A DNA stretch of 8,412 nt from an uncultured Eubacteriales bacterium. Its GTDB lineage: Bacteria > Bacillota > Clostridia > Oscillospirales > CAG-272. Positions 1-6,662 of this stretch are shown one piece after another. Each line of letters starts with the position of its first letter. Within the stretch, counting starts at the first letter, position 1. Both the position numbers and the translations under genes were made by a program. Under the pieces are notes generated by a model that was given only the letters and a program-made list of their open reading frames with translations, was not told where the DNA came from and ran no database searches. The stretch lies in assembly GCA_934385225.1 (NCBI GenBank), contig CAKRPQ010000088.1:1-8412 (forward strand), in the 5' to 3' direction.

Positions 1-2379
1 CTCATCGAAAAGGGCTTCAAGGTGGCGATCTGCGAGCAGACCGAGGATCCCGCGACGGCAAAGGGACTCGTCAGACGAGAGGTCATACGCGTCGTAACGC
101 CCGGAACGGTGCTTGAAACGAACCTGCTCTCCGAGACGAAAAATAACTACCTCTGCACCGTCTACGTCGGCGAATTTGCCTCGGGAATTGCGTTTGCGGA
201 CGTTTCGACGGGTCAGGTGTTCGGCACGTCGCTTGACGGCGCGGAAATGCTCTCCGACCTTAAAAACGAGATAGCAACCTACTCGCCGAGCGAGATAATA
301 TTCAATATTTCGCTCTCAAAAGCACCCGAAATTGCCGATTTCGTGTCGCAGAGAACGGGTGCGCTCGTCTCGGATAACGAACCGTCAAGATTTGAGCGCG
401 AGGGCGCACTCGAAAGAATAAGAGCGCAGTTCGGAGACGACGGCGCGGAAAAGGCAGCCGAATCGGGCGCGCTTACAGCCGCCGTCGGCGCACTTCTCGG
501 ATACGTTTCAGAGACGCAGAAGGGCGATATTTCCTATATAAAGGAGTTCGACGTTTACAGCGGCGGTCAGTACCTCCGTATGGACGCGAACACGCGCCGC
601 AACCTTGAACTCACCGAAACGATGAGAACAAAGGAAAAGAAAGGGTCGCTTCTCTGGGTTCTCGATAAGACGAGAACGTCGGCGGGCGCGAGAATGCTCC
701 GTAAATGGATTGAAAAACCGCTTCTTTCGGAGAAAGCGATAAGACAGAGACAGGGTGCGGTGCGCGATTTTGCGGAGGATTTTATGCTCCGCGAGGAGAC
801 GTCCGAGCTTCTTTCGGGCGTGCTTGACCTTGAAAGACTTATTTCAAAGATAGTTTACGGCACGGCGAACGCAAAGGATCTGCGCGCCGTGGCAAACACC
901 GTCAGACTTATCCCCGAACTCAAAAATCTGCTCTCAAAGTGCGAAAGCGACGAGATGAAGCGCATCGTCGCCGAGCTTGATGACCTTTCCGACGTTTACG
1001 AGGCGATAGATACGGCGATCGTTGACGACCCGCCGTTCTCGGTTCGCGACGGCGGAATGATAAAGGACGGCTACGACGAGGGCGTTGACTATCTGCGCTC
1101 GGTAATGCACGACGGTAAAGGCTGGATCGAAAAAATAGAGGCGGACGAGAGGGAAAAAACGGGCATAAAGAACCTTAAAATCGGCTATAACCGCGTTTTC
1201 GGCTATTATATCGAGGTCACAAGGTCCTTTATATCGCTCGTCCCCGACAGATATATAAGAAAACAGACGCTCACGGGCTGCGAAAGATACATAACGCAGG
1301 ATCTTAAAGATAAGGAATCGACCATTCTCGGCGCGGCGGATAAGGTCACAAACCTTGAATACGAGATATTCGGCAGGGTGCGCGCTTTTGTCGCCGAGAG
1401 AAGCGAGAGAATACAAAAGGCGGCGTCGCTTATCGCCGCATCGGACGTTTATATGTCGCTCGGGACCGTTGCATCTAAGAATAAGTACGTCTGCCCCGAG
1501 ATAAATTCGGGCGACGAAATAAACGTGAAAAACGGCAGGCACCCCGTCGTCGAGCAGTTCGTGAAGGACTCCTATTTCGTCCCGAACGACGTGCTTCTCG
1601 ACTCGCGCTCAAACCGTCTTATGCTTATAACGGGACCGAATATGGCGGGTAAATCGACGTATATGCGCCAGGTTGCGCTCATCACCGTCATGGCGCAGAT
1701 AGGCTCTTTTGTCCCCGCAGACGAGGCGGATCTGTGTATCGTCGATAAGGTGTTCACGCGCGTCGGCGCGTCGGACGACCTTGCGTCGGGACAGTCGACG
1801 TTTATGCTTGAAATGAACGAGGTTGCGTATATTCTCAAAAACGCGACGAGACGTTCGCTTATCGTGTATGACGAGATCGGACGCGGAACAAGTACGTTTG
1901 ACGGAATGAGCATAGCGCGGGCAATAGCGGAATATACGAACAGCAAAAAGATAGGCGCAAAGACGCTTTTCGCGACGCATTACCATGAGCTTACCTGCCT
2001 TGAAGACGAATTTCAGGGCATTGTGAACTATAATATCGCGGCGAAAAAGCGCGGCGACAGTATCACGTTCCTGCGTAAAATAGTGCGCGGTTCGACCGAT
2101 GACAGCTACGGTATCGAGGTTGCGAAGCTCGCGGGACTGCCGAATGAGGTAGTGAAACGCGCAAAGGAAATACTTGCGTCGATCGAGAAAAACTCCGTCA
2201 AAATGGGGAAGATCGAGGCTCTGCCCGAAAAAGAGGAGACGGCGGATATGGATATGATAAGCATAGACGATTGCCTCCGCGACGGCGCGATAGAGGAACT
2301 GCGGTCGCTTGACGTCAACACCCTGACGCCCTACGAGGCACTCCAATACCTCTATAACCTGCAAAGAAAATTGCGGTAA
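1..2379 (+). CDS. mutS: DNA mismatch repair protein MutS (5'-truncated by window edge)
   Basis: MutS binds base mispairs and small loops in newly replicated DNA and, with ATP, becomes a sliding clamp that recruits MutL. The frame is open from base 1, so the real start lies upstream; 792 residues are visible. By comparison with E. coli MutS, roughly 80-90 N-terminal residues are missing, including the Phe-X-Glu mismatch wedge. The fragment opens at the conserved VAICEQ...DPATAKG segment at the end of domain I, then runs through the connector, core/lever and clamp. The ATPase domain shows, in fragment numbering, Walker A GPNMAGKST at 545-553, signature SGQSTF near 596, Walker B Asp624-Glu625 in VYDEIGRGTSTFDG, and the ATHYHEL switch with His660 and His662. 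The C-terminus (NTLTPYEALQYLYNL) is the usual helical dimerisation end of MutS1. Everything visible is intact. It is the first gene of a mutS-mutL operon, with mutL 63 bp downstream. Confidence 0.97.
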   Translation, partial: LIEKGFKVAICEQTEDPATAKGLVRREVIRVVTPGTVLETNLLSETKNNYLCTVYVGEFASGIAFADVSTGQVFGTSLDGAEMLSDLKNEIATYSPSEIIFNISLSKAPEIADFVSQRTGALVSDNEPSRFEREGALERIRAQFGDDGAEKAAESGALTAAVGALLGYVSETQKGDISYIKEFDVYSGGQYLRMDANTRRNLELTETMRTKEKKGSLLWVLDKTRTSAGARMLRKWIEKPLLSEKAIRQRQGAVRDFAEDFMLREETSELLSGVLDLERLISKIVYGTANAKDLRAVANTVRLIPELKNLLSKCESDEMKRIVAELDDLSDVYEAIDTAIVDDPPFSVRDGGMIKDGYDEGVDYLRSVMHDGKGWIEKIEADEREKTGIKNLKIGYNRVFGYYIEVTRSFISLVPDRYIRKQTLTGCERYITQDLKDKESTILGAADKVTNLEYEIFGRVRAFVAERSERIQKAASLIAASDVYMSLGTVASKNKYVCPEINSGDEINVKNGRHPVVEQFVKDSYFVPNDVLLDSRSNRLMLITGPNMAGKSTYMRQVALITVMAQIGSFVPADEADLCIVDKVFTRVGASDDLASGQSTFMLEMNEVAYILKNATRRSLIVYDEIGRGTSTFDGMSIARAIAEYTNSKKIGAKTLFATHYHELTCLEDEFQGIVNYNIAAKKRGDSITFLRKIVRGSTDDSYGIEVAKLAGLPNEVVKRAKEILASIEKNSVKMGKIEALPEKEETADMDMISIDDCLRDGAIEELRSLDVNTLTPYEALQYLYNLQRKLR

Positions 2380-2430
2380 ACCGAAGCGGCTTTGCCGCAA
2401 TCTCCCGTTAAAACAATATCCCCCGAAAGC

Positions 2431-2437
2431 GAGGTGA
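2431..2437 (+). promoter_or_regulatory. Shine-Dalgarno sequence fixing the mutL start
   Basis: GAGGTGA, a near-perfect match to the 16S 3' end, sits 5 bases before the GTG at 2443. This selects GTG 2443 over the TTG at 2392 in the same frame. The extra 17 residues from 2392 do not resemble a MutL N-terminus, whereas the protein from 2443 begins directly with the family pattern (short polar start, then LSFAVANLIAAGEVV). Confidence 0.85.
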
Positions 2438-2442
2438 ACGAA

Positions 2443-4686
2443 GTGGGAAAAATAAACGTACTCAGCTTTGCCGTGGCGAACCTTATCGCGGCGGGCGAGG
2501 TTGTTGACAGACCCGCGTCCGTGATAAAAGAACTGATGGAGAATTCCATCGACGCGGGCGCGAGCAGAATAACCGTCGAAATACAGCACGGCGGCGTCGC
2601 TCTTATGCGCGTCACCGATAACGGCTGCGGCATCGAGCCCGACGATCTGCCGACGGCGCTCCGCCGCCACGCGACAAGCAAAATAAAGGACGCGACCGAC
2701 CTTGACGCGATAATTTCGCTCGGTTTCAGAGGCGAGGCGCTGGCTGCTATCTCCTCCGTTTCGCGCGTGAGGATAATCTCAAAGCCGAAGGAGCGCGCCG
2801 TCGGCGGCATAATCGAGTGCGACGGCGGAAACATCGTCGATTTCGGCGAACGCGGAACGGCGGACGGTACAACCGTCATCGTCGAGGAGCTTTTCTATAA
2901 CGTTCCCGCAAGGCGTAAGTTCCTTAAAAAGGACACCGCCGAAACAATGGCTGTAACGACCGTCGTCGAGAAGATCGCACTCTCGCACCCCGAAATTGCC
3001 GTCCGCTTCATCGCCGACTGCACGACAAGGATTGAAACGTCGGGCGACGGAAAGCTCGCAAACGCGATCTACGCCGTTTACGGACGCGATTTCACCTCGC
3101 GCCTTATCCCCGTCGACGCCGAAACCGACGGCATAAAGGTGCGCGGATATATCGGGCGTTCGGATAACGTCCGTTCGAGCCGAGGCGCGCAGAATTTCTT
3201 CATCAACGGCAGATACGTCAAGTGTAAAACAGCAATGGCGGCGACAGAGCAGGCTTACAGCTCGTATATTCCGCCCGAAAAGTTCCCGTGCGCGGTGCTT
3301 TTCGTCGATATCGACCCGCGGCTTGTCGATGTAAACGTTCACCCGTCGAAGCTGGAAATCAAATTTTCAAACGAAAAGCCCGTTTTCGACGCGATCTATT
3401 ACGCCGTCCGTAACGCGCTTGAAAATAACGTCACAAGACCCGAAATGAAGCTCGGCGGCGACCGCATTTCGGCGGAGGATTACAGAAAGCTCTCGCAGGG
3501 ACAGAAAAACGGCGGTTACGGCGGTTTGTATGGCACAGGCGGCGGTTACCGACAGAATTTCGGCACGGGTTACGCGAAAAACGAGCCGAAATATGAGACG
3601 AAACGCGCCATTCCGAATGCGATTACGTCGTTTGTGCCGATCGAGGACAGAAGTGCGCCGAAGCCCGAACAGCTTAAATATAACGTTCCCGCACGGCACG
3701 AGACGAACGACGAGACAGGCACGACTGTCGCGATAGGCGGAACGAAAAAGCCGATTAAAATCCCCGAAGGCGAGGCGGTGCGCGATAATTTCCGCATTTC
3801 GGATAAGAGGACGCTCGCAAAGGGCGAGATACCGCACTCAAATATTGATGTGCGGCGAATGATAGAGCGGACGGACGCTTTTTACAAGGACTTAAAGGCG
3901 CGTATGGAGAGGAGCGAGACACATACGCCCGCGGAAGAAGCCCCGAAAAATAGCGATAATACGCGCACGATCGTCCCCGAAGAAAGAGTAACTTTTGCCT
4001 CTCGCGAGGGCACCGCGTATATTACGGATAGCGGCACGCATACCGAAAAAACGCCGGAAACGCGCGAAGAAAATATTTGCACACGCGAGAGTAAAAGTGT
4101 CAAGGCGTACCGTATAATGGGCGAAGCGTTCAATTCGTACATATTCATCGATACGGGCGAAAAGGTTCTTGTCGTCGATAAGCACGCGGCGCACGAGAGA
4201 CTCATTTTCGAGCATTTTAAGGAGATAATGCACGGACGCGAACAAGGCTCGCAGATGCTCCTCCTGCCCGTCGAGGTCACACTCGGACGAGAGCAGTGCG
4301 CGGCGGTCGAGCGGTATCGCGACGAGATAGAATCGGCGGGATTTTCGTTCGATATAAGCGATGACGGACTTAAAGTGTGCGTCAAAGCGTCGCCGACGGG
4401 AATAGAGACGGACGCGCTCCCCGATATTTTCGAGACGTTCGGAGAGAGACTGGCGGACGGAACGGGCAGTACCGCCGTCACGCGTGAAATCGTGTTCGAG
4501 AAGGCACTCTATCAGGCGTCGTGTAAGGCGGCGATAAAGGCGGGACGCGTTTATACGGACGCACATACCGAATGGCTCTGCCGAAAGCTGATGGAGAATC
4601 CGGATATAACGTTCTGCCCGCACGGACGTCCCGTCGCGATCGAGATGACGAAAAATATGCTTGATAAACAGTTCGAGAGGATATGA
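2443..4686 (+). CDS. mutL: DNA mismatch repair protein MutL, endonuclease type
   Basis: MutL is the ATP-driven matchmaker of mismatch repair; in bacteria lacking MutH it also nicks the new strand. From GTG 2443 it is 747 residues, longer than B. subtilis MutL (about 627). The GHKL ATPase shows motif I ELMENSIDAGA with Glu33 and Asn34, DNGCGI at 59-64, ATSKI...GFRGEAL to residue 100, and GTTVIVEELFYNVPARRKF near 142-160. Residues about 345-565 form a long polar linker with a Gly/Tyr-rich patch at 353-377. The C-terminal domain carries the metal nuclease motif DKHAAHE from residue 579, fitting D-x-H-A-x2-E-x4-E with Lys where Gln is common. It also has Cys694 (SCK), CPHGRP from Cys725 and a terminal Phe744-Glu-Arg. 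QMLLLP at 604-609 matches the position and shape of the beta-clamp-binding motif in B. subtilis MutL. The gene is probably co-transcribed with mutS. No intrinsic terminator with a T-run is visible after its TGA. Confidence 0.96.
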   Translation: MGKINVLSFAVANLIAAGEVVDRPASVIKELMENSIDAGASRITVEIQHGGVALMRVTDNGCGIEPDDLPTALRRHATSKIKDATDLDAIISLGFRGEALAAISSVSRVRIISKPKERAVGGIIECDGGNIVDFGERGTADGTTVIVEELFYNVPARRKFLKKDTAETMAVTTVVEKIALSHPEIAVRFIADCTTRIETSGDGKLANAIYAVYGRDFTSRLIPVDAETDGIKVRGYIGRSDNVRSSRGAQNFFINGRYVKCKTAMAATEQAYSSYIPPEKFPCAVLFVDIDPRLVDVNVHPSKLEIKFSNEKPVFDAIYYAVRNALENNVTRPEMKLGGDRISAEDYRKLSQGQKNGGYGGLYGTGGGYRQNFGTGYAKNEPKYETKRAIPNAITSFVPIEDRSAPKPEQLKYNVPARHETNDETGTTVAIGGTKKPIKIPEGEAVRDNFRISDKRTLAKGEIPHSNIDVRRMIERTDAFYKDLKARMERSETHTPAEEAPKNSDNTRTIVPEERVTFASREGTAYITDSGTHTEKTPETREENICTRESKSVKAYRIMGEAFNSYIFIDTGEKVLVVDKHAAHERLIFEHFKEIMHGREQGSQMLLLPVEVTLGREQCAAVERYRDEIESAGFSFDISDDGLKVCVKASPTGIETDALPDIFETFGERLADGTGSTAVTREIVFEKALYQASCKAAIKAGRVYTDAHTEWLCRKLMENPDITFCPHGRPVAIEMTKNMLDKQFERI

Positions 4687-4720
4687 TGGGGTTTCGCCCG
4701 CCATATGTGAAAGTTTTCGT

Positions 4721-4742
4721 CTCGCCTTTTTCAAAAGGCGAG
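4721..4742. repeat. Perfect 10-bp inverted repeat just after mutL
   Basis: CTCGCCTTTT (4721-4730) and AAAAGGCGAG (4733-4742) are perfect reverse complements separated by two bases, giving a very tight hairpin. It lies 35 bp after the mutL stop. The bases after it are GC-rich, not a T-run, so intrinsic termination is unlikely, although the stem could protect the mutL mRNA 3' end. Confidence 0.75.
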
Positions 4743-4748
4743 CGTGAG

Positions 4749-4784
4749 CCGCCGACGACGGCGGTCGCCGTCCGCAGACGGCGA
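4749..4784. repeat. Two adjacent GC-rich hairpins
   Basis: CCGCCG-ACGA-CGGCGG (4749-4764) is a 6-bp stem. It is followed with no gap by TCGCCGTC-CGCA-GACGGCGA (4765-4784), an 8-bp stem. Both are perfect with 4-base loops. Such back-to-back stems are typical of REP-like intergenic repeats. Confidence 0.7.
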
Positions 4785-4813
4785 AATGTTTTCGGCGCTT
4801 CTTTTTCCGCAAA

Positions 4814-4851
4814 GCCCTTTTTCTTGCGCCTGTCGCATCAAGAAAAAGGGC
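4814..4851. repeat. 13-bp perfect stem-loop
   Basis: GCCCTTTTTCTTG (4814-4826) pairs perfectly with CAAGAAAAAGGGC (4839-4851) around a 12-base loop. The loop contains GCCTGTCGCAT (4828-4838), which recurs as an exact 11-bp direct repeat at 4965-4975. No T-run follows on either side. This is probably a dispersed repeat unit; I recall similar stems in Oscillospiraceae-type intergenic DNA, but only a genome search can confirm that. Confidence 0.7.
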
Positions 4852-4895
4852 GCCAAAGGGAACTGCAAGACCTCACGTCGGCACGAAGACGGACA

Positions 4896-4950
4896 ACCCT
4901 TCCGTCGGAGGGCTTCGCACCTCCGCCACCTCCCCTTACACAGGGGAGGC
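4896..4950 (+). repeat. Intergenic repeat unit A, forward copy (55 bp)
   Basis: The order is box ACCCTTCCGTC (4896-4906), stem-loop CGGAGG-(8)-CCTCCG (4906-4925) with GCTTCGC in the loop, box CCACCTCCCCT (4926-4936), then AGGGGAGGC (4942-4950). The last two boxes pair as an 8-bp stem (4929-4936 with 4942-4949). The same boxes in the same order occur on the - strand at 5240-5302, which defines this as a repeat family, not a chance hairpin. Confidence 0.8.
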
Positions 4951-5001
4951 TAAAAAGAGAGAGTGCCTGTCGCATGGGGAGAAAAGTGGAAAACGGTGCT
5001 G

Positions 5002-5019
5002 CACGAACTCACGGCTGCA
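5002..5019 (+). repeat. Direct repeat, copy 1 (partner at 5218-5235)
   Basis: CACGAACTCACGGCTGCA here matches CACGACTTCACGGCTGCA at 5218-5235 in 16 of 18 positions, in the same orientation and 216 bp apart. The two copies flank repeat unit B. This could be the trace of a local duplication or the conserved edge of another dispersed element. Confidence 0.6.
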
Positions 5020-5050
5020 AAGAGGCGAAATCTTGCTAAAAGTGTTCGTA

Positions 5051-5130
5051 ACACCTCATCCGTCAGCCGTTCGGCTGCGGACTTTCCTTTACGGAAAGTC
5101 TCTTCCCACCACTGGGGAAGGCAAAGGTGG
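5051..5130 (+). repeat. Intergenic repeat unit B, multi-stem, related in layout to unit A
   Basis: Three consecutive perfect stems are visible: CAGCC-GTTC-GGCTG (5064-5077), GACTTTCC-TTTAC-GGAAAGTC (5080-5100) and CTTCCC-(7)-GGGAAG (5102-5120). They are enclosed by CACCT (5052-5056) and AGGTG (5125-5129). The layout CCGTC, hairpin, pyrimidine arm, GGGGAAGGC mirrors unit A, suggesting a diverged or sister family. With its outer pairing it would fold as a four-way structure if transcribed. Confidence 0.65.
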
Positions 5131-5173
5131 AGGTAAAGTCTAATATAATCTAAATGTAAACTGCTCCACCTAT

Positions 5174-5192
5174 GAAAAACCTATGGTTTTTC
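5174..5192. repeat. 8-bp A/T-rich inverted repeat
   Basis: GAAAAACC (5174-5181) pairs with GGTTTTTC (5185-5192) around TAT. It has five T residues inside the arm but no T-run after the stem, so it is a weak terminator candidate at best. Its function is unknown. Confidence 0.5.
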
Positions 5193-5217
5193 CCATCGTT
5201 CGGCTTAAAAGGCTAAA

Positions 5218-5235
5218 CACGACTTCACGGCTGCA
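5218..5235 (+). repeat. Direct repeat, copy 2 (partner at 5002-5019)
   Basis: This copy matches 16 of 18 bases of 5002-5019. It runs into the small hairpin GGCTG-CATT-CAGCC (5229-5242), whose 16-bp neighbourhood recurs downstream of tgt at 6508-6523. Confidence 0.6.
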
Positions 5236-5239
5236 TTCA

Positions 5240-5302
5240 GCCTCCCCTTTTTTCTATGAAAAAGGGGAGGTGGATTGCCGCGAAGCGGCAAGACGGAAGG
5301 GT
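5240..5302 (-). repeat. Intergenic repeat unit A, inverted copy (63 bp)
   Basis: Read on the - strand, the order is ACCCTTCCGTC (5302-5292), stem-loop TTGCCGC-TTC-GCGGCAA (5291-5275), CCACCTCCCCT (5273-5263), then AGGGGAGGC (5248-5240). The last two boxes belong to a perfect 12-bp stem (5241-5252 with 5259-5270). All outer boxes are identical to the forward copy at 4896-4950. The first stem has a different sequence yet still pairs and keeps GCTTCGC at its tip. The unit ends 45 bp before the tgt start codon. Confidence 0.8.
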
Positions 5303-5347
5303 CACAATAATCCCCCATAAAATAAAAACATCCGAAAGGAAAAAACA

Positions 5348-6484
5348 ATGTTTGACCTGATAAAACAAGAGGGCAGAGCAAGACGCGGCTGCCTGCATAC
5401 CGTCCACGGGGACATTCAGACACCCGTTTTTATGAACGTCGGCACTTGCGCCGCAATAAAGGGCGGCGTATCGACGATGGATCTTATCGACCTGCATTGT
5501 CAGGTTGAACTTTCAAATACCTACCACCTACACCTGCGCCCCGGAGATAAACTTATCCACGATATGGGCGGTCTGCGCAAATTTTTCAACTGGGACGGTC
5601 CCGTACTCACGGATAGCGGCGGATTTCAGGTTTTTTCGCTCTCGCAGCTCCGTAAAATAACCGAGGAGGGCGTCAAGTTCGCATCGCATATCGACGGTAA
5701 ACGCATTTTTATGGGACCCGAGGAGAGTATGCAGATACAGTCGAACCTTGCGTCAACGATCGCAATGGCGTTCGACGAGTGTATCGAAAATCCCGCGCCG
5801 TACGATTACGTCAAAAAGTCCTGCGACAGAACCTACCGTTGGCTCGTCCGCTGTAAGGCGGAAATGGCGCGCCTTAATACCCTGCCCGAAACGATAAATA
5901 AGGATCAGATGCTTTTCGGCATAGGTCAGGGCGGAACGTATGAGGATCTGCGTATCGAACATATGCGGAAGATCGCCGAGCTTGACCTTAACGGCTACGC
6001 GATAGGCGGACTTGCCGTCGGCGAGGAGACGGAGGAGATGTACCGCATAATCGACGCCGTCGAGCCTCATATGCCCGTAGATAAACCGAGATACCTGATG
6101 GGCGTCGGTACGCCGTGTAATATACTTGAAGCGGTGCATATGGGCGTCGATTTCTTCGACTGCGTAATGCCGAGCCGAAACGCAAGACACGGAAATCTTT
6201 TCACCTGGCACGGAAAAATGAACCTCTGTAACGAGAAGTACGCGCGCGACGCAAGACCTTTTGACGAGAATTGCGGCTGTCCCGCGTGCCGTCATTATAG
6301 CCGCTCGTATGTCAGACACCTGATAAAGGCGAAAGAATCGCTCGGAATGCGCCTGGCTGTTATGCATAATCTGTATTTTTATAATGAGCTTATGCAGAAG
6401 ATACGCGACGCGCTTGACGGCGGATATTTCGAGAGCTTCTATCAGAAATATCGCCTGATTCTCGGCGAGAGATCGGAGACGTGA
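5348..6484 (+). CDS. tgt: tRNA-guanine transglycosylase (queuine tRNA-ribosyltransferase)
   Basis: TGT swaps guanine-34 in the GUN anticodons of tRNA-Asp, -Asn, -His and -Tyr for preQ1, the base-exchange step of queuosine formation in the cytoplasm. The 378-residue protein is full length, with ATG 5348 preceded by GAAAGGA (5334-5340) at 7-base spacing. Asp89 in DSGGFQ is the general acid/base and Asp271 in FDCVMPSRNARHG the nucleophile. Asp143 and Cys145 in AFDEC and the GIGQGG and GGLAVGE loops form the base pocket; Cys here is the bacterial state. Zinc ligands Cys309, Cys311, Cys314 and His340 sit at a constant offset of 9 from Z. mobilis TGT (318, 320, 323, 349). The N-terminus is about 13 residues shorter than that enzyme, as in clostridial TGTs. 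No queA, queC-F or ruvB lies beside it. Some clostridial TGTs salvage queuine instead, which cannot be told from this sequence. No clear promoter is seen, and a terminator follows at 6567. Confidence 0.97.
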   Translation: MFDLIKQEGRARRGCLHTVHGDIQTPVFMNVGTCAAIKGGVSTMDLIDLHCQVELSNTYHLHLRPGDKLIHDMGGLRKFFNWDGPVLTDSGGFQVFSLSQLRKITEEGVKFASHIDGKRIFMGPEESMQIQSNLASTIAMAFDECIENPAPYDYVKKSCDRTYRWLVRCKAEMARLNTLPETINKDQMLFGIGQGGTYEDLRIEHMRKIAELDLNGYAIGGLAVGEETEEMYRIIDAVEPHMPVDKPRYLMGVGTPCNILEAVHMGVDFFDCVMPSRNARHGNLFTWHGKMNLCNEKYARDARPFDENCGCPACRHYSRSYVRHLIKAKESLGMRLAVMHNLYFYNELMQKIRDALDGGYFESFYQKYRLILGERSET

Positions 6485-6507
6485 AAAGAGGAGCGACCTT
6501 TTGTCTA

Positions 6508-6524
6508 ACGGCTGTGTTCAGCCG
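6508..6524. repeat. Small hairpin shared with the region upstream of tgt
   Basis: CGGCTG-TGTT-CAGCCG (6509-6524) is a perfect 6-bp stem 24 bp after the tgt stop. The 16 bases 6508-6523 match 5227-5242 upstream of tgt at 14 positions, both differences being in the loop. No T-run follows, so it is a repeat remnant and not the terminator. Confidence 0.55.
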
Positions 6525-6566
6525 CCACGATTATAAAAAGCAAAATATAACTTGGTGTCGGCGTTT

Positions 6567-6599
6567 TGTGGTATCCGAAAATCGGATACCACATTTTTT
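6567..6599 (+). terminator. Strong rho-independent terminator after tgt
   Basis: TGTGGTATCCGA (6567-6578) pairs perfectly over 12 bp with TCGGATACCACA (6582-6593) around an AAA loop. A run of six T (6594-6599) follows directly. It lies 82 bp after the tgt stop and separates tgt from the promoter of the next gene. The reverse strand lacks a T-run at its end, so it acts in the + direction only. Confidence 0.92.
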
Positions 6600-6662
6600 C
6601 GCCGAAATACACGTTCTCTTTTTGTCTTGAACTCATAAATTCTTTCTTTCCGCAAAAAACAC

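Larger units (their letters stand above)
4687..5347. other. Gene-free 661-bp intergenic region packed with stem-loop repeats
   Basis: I see no protein gene here. The short open frames on both strands have no Shine-Dalgarno sequence, no recognisable protein and run straight through hairpins. The space holds at least eight perfect or near-perfect inverted repeats, two inverted copies of one repeat unit, a third related unit and an 18-bp imperfect direct repeat, each listed separately. None of the hairpins is followed by a T-run on the + strand, so none is a standard terminator for mutL. No convincing promoter for tgt is visible either. Positions 5303-5347, just before tgt, form an A-rich unstructured leader. 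Confidence 0.85.

Noticed and set aside
2371..2400. Hairpin between mutS and mutL (GCGGC-TTT-GCCGC, or TTGCGG with CCGCAA)
   Set aside because: The stems are short and mutually exclusive, one overlaps the mutS stop, and no T-run follows. It faintly resembles the first stem of unit A but is too short to call a copy.
2392..2442. TTG at 2392 as the mutL start
   Set aside because: It adds 17 residues not seen in MutL proteins and has no Shine-Dalgarno sequence, while GTG 2443 has a strong one at good spacing.
1609..2670. Long - strand open frame (353 codons) opposite mutS and mutL
   Set aside because: It is antisense to two strongly conserved genes and spans their junction. The translation looks like a basic shadow of GC-rich codons with no motifs.
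4683..5039. Open frame of about 118 codons on + after mutL, with a 69-codon frame overlapping it
   Set aside because: It starts on the mutL stop without a Shine-Dalgarno sequence, encodes an Arg/Pro-rich sequence with no family resemblance, and reads through several hairpins and repeat unit A. It is an artefact of GC-rich repeats.
5144..5149. TATAAT as a -10 box for tgt
   Set aside because: No -35-like hexamer lies 16-18 bp upstream (the bases there are GCAAAG-like), and it is about 200 bp from the start codon. It may be chance in an A/T-rich patch.
5303..5347. preQ1 riboswitch in the tgt leader
   Set aside because: I looked for a small H-type pseudoknot with a C-rich loop and A-rich tail before the ribosome site. 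The leader is A-rich but shows no suitable stem.
5205..5497. Open frames on the - strand overlapping the start of tgt
   Set aside because: They run through the inverted repeat unit and into the well-supported tgt coding sequence in antisense, with no recognisable protein.
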